A stretch of 64,000 nucleotides of DNA from contig NZ_JAQBIE010000008.1 in the NCBI RefSeq assembly GCF_028294535.1, positions 143,509-207,508 on the forward strand, read 5' to 3'. A program made the translations under genes and the position numbers. The stretch is from Paracoccus onchidii. GTDB lineage: Bacteria; Pseudomonadota; Alphaproteobacteria; Rhodobacterales; Rhodobacteraceae. The first letter of the stretch is position 1; every line of letters starts with the position of its first letter. Below are positions 61,632 through 64,000 of the stretch, piece by piece. The notes under the pieces are model-generated. The model had not been told where the DNA came from. It made no database searches and worked only from the letters and a program-made list of their open reading frames with translations.

Positions 61632-62654
61632 TCATTGCAAAGGCAGGCTGCCGACCTCTTCGTCCCAGCGTGCCAGCAATTCCTTGCGGCGTTCGGCGCT
61701 GCCATATTGCGCAAAGTCATAGTCGATCAGTTTCAGCGCAGTCAGGTCCGGCGCTTCTTTCGGAGGCGTGGCCGCGGCATTGGACGGGATCTGGTATGAT
61801 CCGGCGTCAGGCATCATGTTCTGCACCTCGGGCGTCAAAACCCAATCGTAGAAGATCTTGGCTTCTTCCTCATTCTGGGCGCCGTCGATCAAGGACATCG
61901 AGCCAATTTCATATCCCGTTCCTTCACAGGGTGAGCCGACTTCGATCGGAAATCCTTCGACTGCCTGAGCGACCGCATCGTGTTGGAACACGATGCCCAG
62001 ACCGGTTTCGCCTCGCGCAGCGGCCTTTACCGGGGCAGACCCCGACTTGGTATACTGAGAGACGTTTGCATGCATCTTCTTCAGATAGTCGAACGCCTCG
62101 TCTTCACCCATGATCTGCACCAGCGTGGCGAGGGTGGTATAGGCAGTTCCCGATGAATTCGGGTCGGCAATCTGGATTTCGCCCTTCAAGGCCGGATCAA
62201 GCAGATCGGCCCAACATTGCGGTGCCTCGATCCCCTTGTCGGCAAAAATTTCCGTGTTGAAGCCCCATCCAAGCGCACCTGAATAAACCCCGACCGTGTG
62301 ATAGTCCGACGTTTCCGCCTGTCCGCGCGCCCAGTCTTGCAATTCGTCCAGCATCGGTGATTTGTACTGCGTAGACAATCCATCATGGGCCGCCTGAAGA
62401 TGCGGGTCGCCAGTTCCGCCCCACCACAGATCGGTCTGCGGGTTGCGCGCCTCGGCGCGCACCTTCGCGTATGCCTCGCCCGAACTCAGGCGAACCATAT
62501 TTACATCGATCTCGGGGTGGCTGGTTTCGAATTCGCTGACCAGCTTTTCGCAAATCACAACATCTGCGGAACAGATCAGGTTCAGCTCTGCGGCCATCGC
62601 GCCGGCGGGAAATGCGGCGGCGCTGCCCAGCAGCAAGTATTCTAGTGTCTTCAT
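61632..62654 (-). CDS. ABC transporter periplasmic binding protein (AfuA/FbpA-like)
   Basis: This 340 aa protein has a signal peptide (to ~GAMAAE) and the solute-binding fold: LNLICSADVVICEKLVSEFE, MVRLSSGEAYAKVRAEARNPQTDLWWGGTGDPHL, YSGALGWGFNTEIF, ADPNSSGTAYTTLATLVQ and IVFQHDAVAQAV. The GGTGDPHLQAA region matches AfuA-like rather than classic FbpA iron binders; the C-terminal tyrosine pair of FbpA is not obvious. It is first in the importer-phosphatase operon, divergent from a LacI regulator. Confidence 0.85.
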   Translation of the reverse strand: MKTLEYLLLGSAAAFPAGAMAAELNLICSADVVICEKLVSEFETSHPEIDVNMVRLSSGEAYAKVRAEARNPQTDLWWGGTGDPHLQAAHDGLSTQYKSPMLDELQDWARGQAETSDYHTVGVYSGALGWGFNTEIFADKGIEAPQCWADLLDPALKGEIQIADPNSSGTAYTTLATLVQIMGEDEAFDYLKKMHANVSQYTKSGSAPVKAAARGETGLGIVFQHDAVAQAVEGFPIEVGSPCEGTGYEIGSMSLIDGAQNEEEAKIFYDWVLTPEVQNMMPDAGSYQIPSNAAATPPKEAPDLTALKLIDYDFAQYGSAERRKELLARWDEEVGSLPLQ

Positions 62655-62700
62655 TCCATCCTCCCATATGTCCCGATCTCCGAGCCGGGCATCCGTGCAT

Positions 62701-62716
62701 TTGCACAGCTGTGCAA
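62701..62716. promoter_or_regulatory. LacI-type operator
   Basis: TTGCACAGCTGTGCAA is a 16-base perfect palindrome, 47 bases upstream of the binding-protein start and 93 upstream of the LacI start. It is well placed to control both divergent units. Confidence 0.75.
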
Positions 62717-62808
62717 CAGGCTGTCCGCAGATTCGCTTTGTGTCAAGAAAATGTTACATATATAGCAGTAGAACTGAATATTCCGGAATTGCTCAGGTGT
62801 GCAGATAA

Positions 62809-63810
62809 ATGGGAAAAAGGCAGGTCAGCGCACGTGATGTTGCCCAACTTGCGGGGGTATCGCGCACTGCGGTTTCAAGGGCATTCACGCCCGGGGCGTC
62901 GGTCGCCAAGGAAACCCGCGCCCGTATCGAGGCGGCCGCAGAGCAGCTTGGATACCAGGTGAACCACCTGGCCCGCGGGTTGATTACCGCAAATACGGGC
63001 CTTGTCGCGTTGATCGCTGCCGAGGTCCAAACGCCCTACAGATCGGCCTTGTTGGCCGCGCTGACCGAACAATTGCAGGCGGCGGGCAAGATCGGGCTTC
63101 TGATCAACACGGATCGTTCCGATGCAAGCGTCGCCCAGGCCCTGAAACAAGCAATCGCCTATCGCACCGATGCCGCAATCGTTCTGTCCGGCATGCCAGA
63201 CAGCTCATTGACCGAGACCTGCCTGCGCAATGGCATGCAGCTCGTGTTGATCAATCGCGATGACGAACGGGCAGGGACGCTGATGATCAGGGTCGACGAT
63301 ATCGGTGCCGGACGTCAGGCCTTTGCAGCGCTTGCTGCCGCCGGATGCCGTCACATTGCCTTGGCGAATTCCGCAGCGGGCACCGCTAGCTTGCAGGACC
63401 GTGCGATCGGCTTCCGACAGGCGGCGGCAGAGGCGGGCCAGAAGATCACCGAAGCCGAGGCGGGACCAACCTCGTACCAAACCGGGTTGGATCTGGGCAC
63501 AGGATTGCTGTCACGGAAGGATAGGCCGGACGGAATATTCTGTACCACGGATCTGATTGCATGTGGCGTCATGGACGCGGCCCGGACGCGATTGCGCTTG
63601 AAGATTCCCGACGAGGTGTCGGTGATTGGCTTCGATGATATCGAGCAGGCCGGCTGGGAATCCTATGCCCTGACAACCTTCCGCCAACCGGTCGAGGATC
63701 TTGCACGAACGGCAGTAGGTTCGTTGGTCGACCTGGCTCGTGAGCACAATCTGCAGGCGCGGAAGACTCTGCCAGTGCAGATGATCTGGCGCGGCACAAT
63801 ACGCCGCTAG
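62809..63810 (+). CDS. LacI-family transcriptional regulator
   Basis: This 333 aa regulator has a helix-turn-helix at ~6-30 (VSARDVAQLAGVSRTAVSRAFTPGASV) and a sensor domain with NTGLVALIAAEVQTPYRSALL, GFRQAAAEAG and DLIACGVMDAAR, ending in IGFDDIEQAGWESYALTTFRQP. It is divergent from the ABC importer-phosphatase operon and is its likely repressor. Confidence 0.88.
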   Translation: MGKRQVSARDVAQLAGVSRTAVSRAFTPGASVAKETRARIEAAAEQLGYQVNHLARGLITANTGLVALIAAEVQTPYRSALLAALTEQLQAAGKIGLLINTDRSDASVAQALKQAIAYRTDAAIVLSGMPDSSLTETCLRNGMQLVLINRDDERAGTLMIRVDDIGAGRQAFAALAAAGCRHIALANSAAGTASLQDRAIGFRQAAAEAGQKITEAEAGPTSYQTGLDLGTGLLSRKDRPDGIFCTTDLIACGVMDAARTRLRLKIPDEVSVIGFDDIEQAGWESYALTTFRQPVEDLARTAVGSLVDLAREHNLQARKTLPVQMIWRGTIRR

Positions 63811-64000
63811 CGGTTCCGTGAAATCATCTGATGACAAAGTCGCCTCCGAAGCCTTTTTTGATCCATAATCAAGATTATTGTATAAATTCTTGTGTCGAAG
63901 CCAGATAGGAATGTCTCGAACTGGCAAAGTTGATTTGTCGCCTCGGGTCTGACGGATGACGCTTGCGGCATCGGAAAACGATCACGAGGGACAGCGTCAT
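63811..64000. other. non-coding tail of the window
   Basis: No supported gene lies in these 190 bases. An AT-rich patch holds CAAGA (63870-63874) and TCTTG (63888-63892) as an inverted pair around a TATAA-like segment, possibly the promoter or operator of a gene beyond the edge. An ATG on the minus strand at 64000 has no supporting context here. Confidence 0.4.

Overview
The window reads as accessory DNA of a marine-type alphaproteobacterium, most likely Rhodobacterales (Paracoccus/Roseobacter relatives). The evidence is high GC, a bhcA/bhcR pair of the beta-hydroxyaspartate cycle, many binding-protein-dependent transporters for organic acids, and a 2,3-dihydroxypropane-1-sulfonate (DHPS)/sulfolactate cluster. 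I see no rRNA, tRNA, CRISPR array, transposase, phage or plasmid replication gene. Coding density is high, and almost every block has its own regulator: nine regulators of four families (LacI x4, IclR x2, GntR x2, DeoR x1).

Layout. 0-4.5 kb is a glyoxylate block: the start of bhcA (cut by the window edge), divergent bhcR, a (S)-ureidoglycine aminohydrolase and malate synthase G. 4.7-8.3 kb holds a PhyH-type dioxygenase divergent from a LacI regulator, then two small Cys-containing orphan genes. 8.3-13.2 kb is a TonB receptor plus HmuTUV-like iron/heme uptake operon. 13.4-15.8 kb has an enoyl-CoA hydratase, an SDR and an FAH-family hydrolase. 15.9-22.3 kb is a DeoR regulator with a tightly overlapped ABC importer, metallo-beta-lactamase and histidine phosphatase operon. 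22.3-31.4 kb is a sugar-acid block: LacI, TctCBA, and a convergent IlvD/EDD dehydratase, HpcH aldolase and enolase-superfamily gene, then a second LacI.

31.4-47.2 kb is the centrepiece, an organosulfonate block. It contains a small membrane protein, a TRAP transporter, HpsN-type sulfopropanediol 3-dehydrogenase, an SDR and a zinc MDR dehydrogenase, then a GntR regulator, SuyAB sulfolactate sulfo-lyase, a SlcH-like binding protein, a fused TctA-TctB transporter, SlcC and ComC sulfolactate dehydrogenases, a putative sulfate/sulfite exporter and an IclR regulator. The genes suffice on paper to import DHPS and sulfolactate, convert both enantiomers to (R)-sulfolactate, cleave it to pyruvate and sulfite, and export the sulfur.

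47.4-52.7 kb is a third TTT transporter with an HpcH aldolase and an aldehyde dehydrogenase. 52.8-57.5 kb is a second TRAP transporter with an SDR and a GntR regulator. 57.5-63.8 kb is a second ABC importer paired with an inositol-monophosphatase-family phosphatase and a LacI regulator.

Two patterns cross these blocks. First, two separate FbpABC/AfuABC-like importers are each in an operon with cytoplasmic phosphatase-type enzymes, which suggests uptake of intact phosphate esters. Second, perfect or near-perfect stem-loops sit directly after the gene for the receptor or binding protein in five operons, a layout that would keep that gene's transcript more abundant than the membrane genes downstream.
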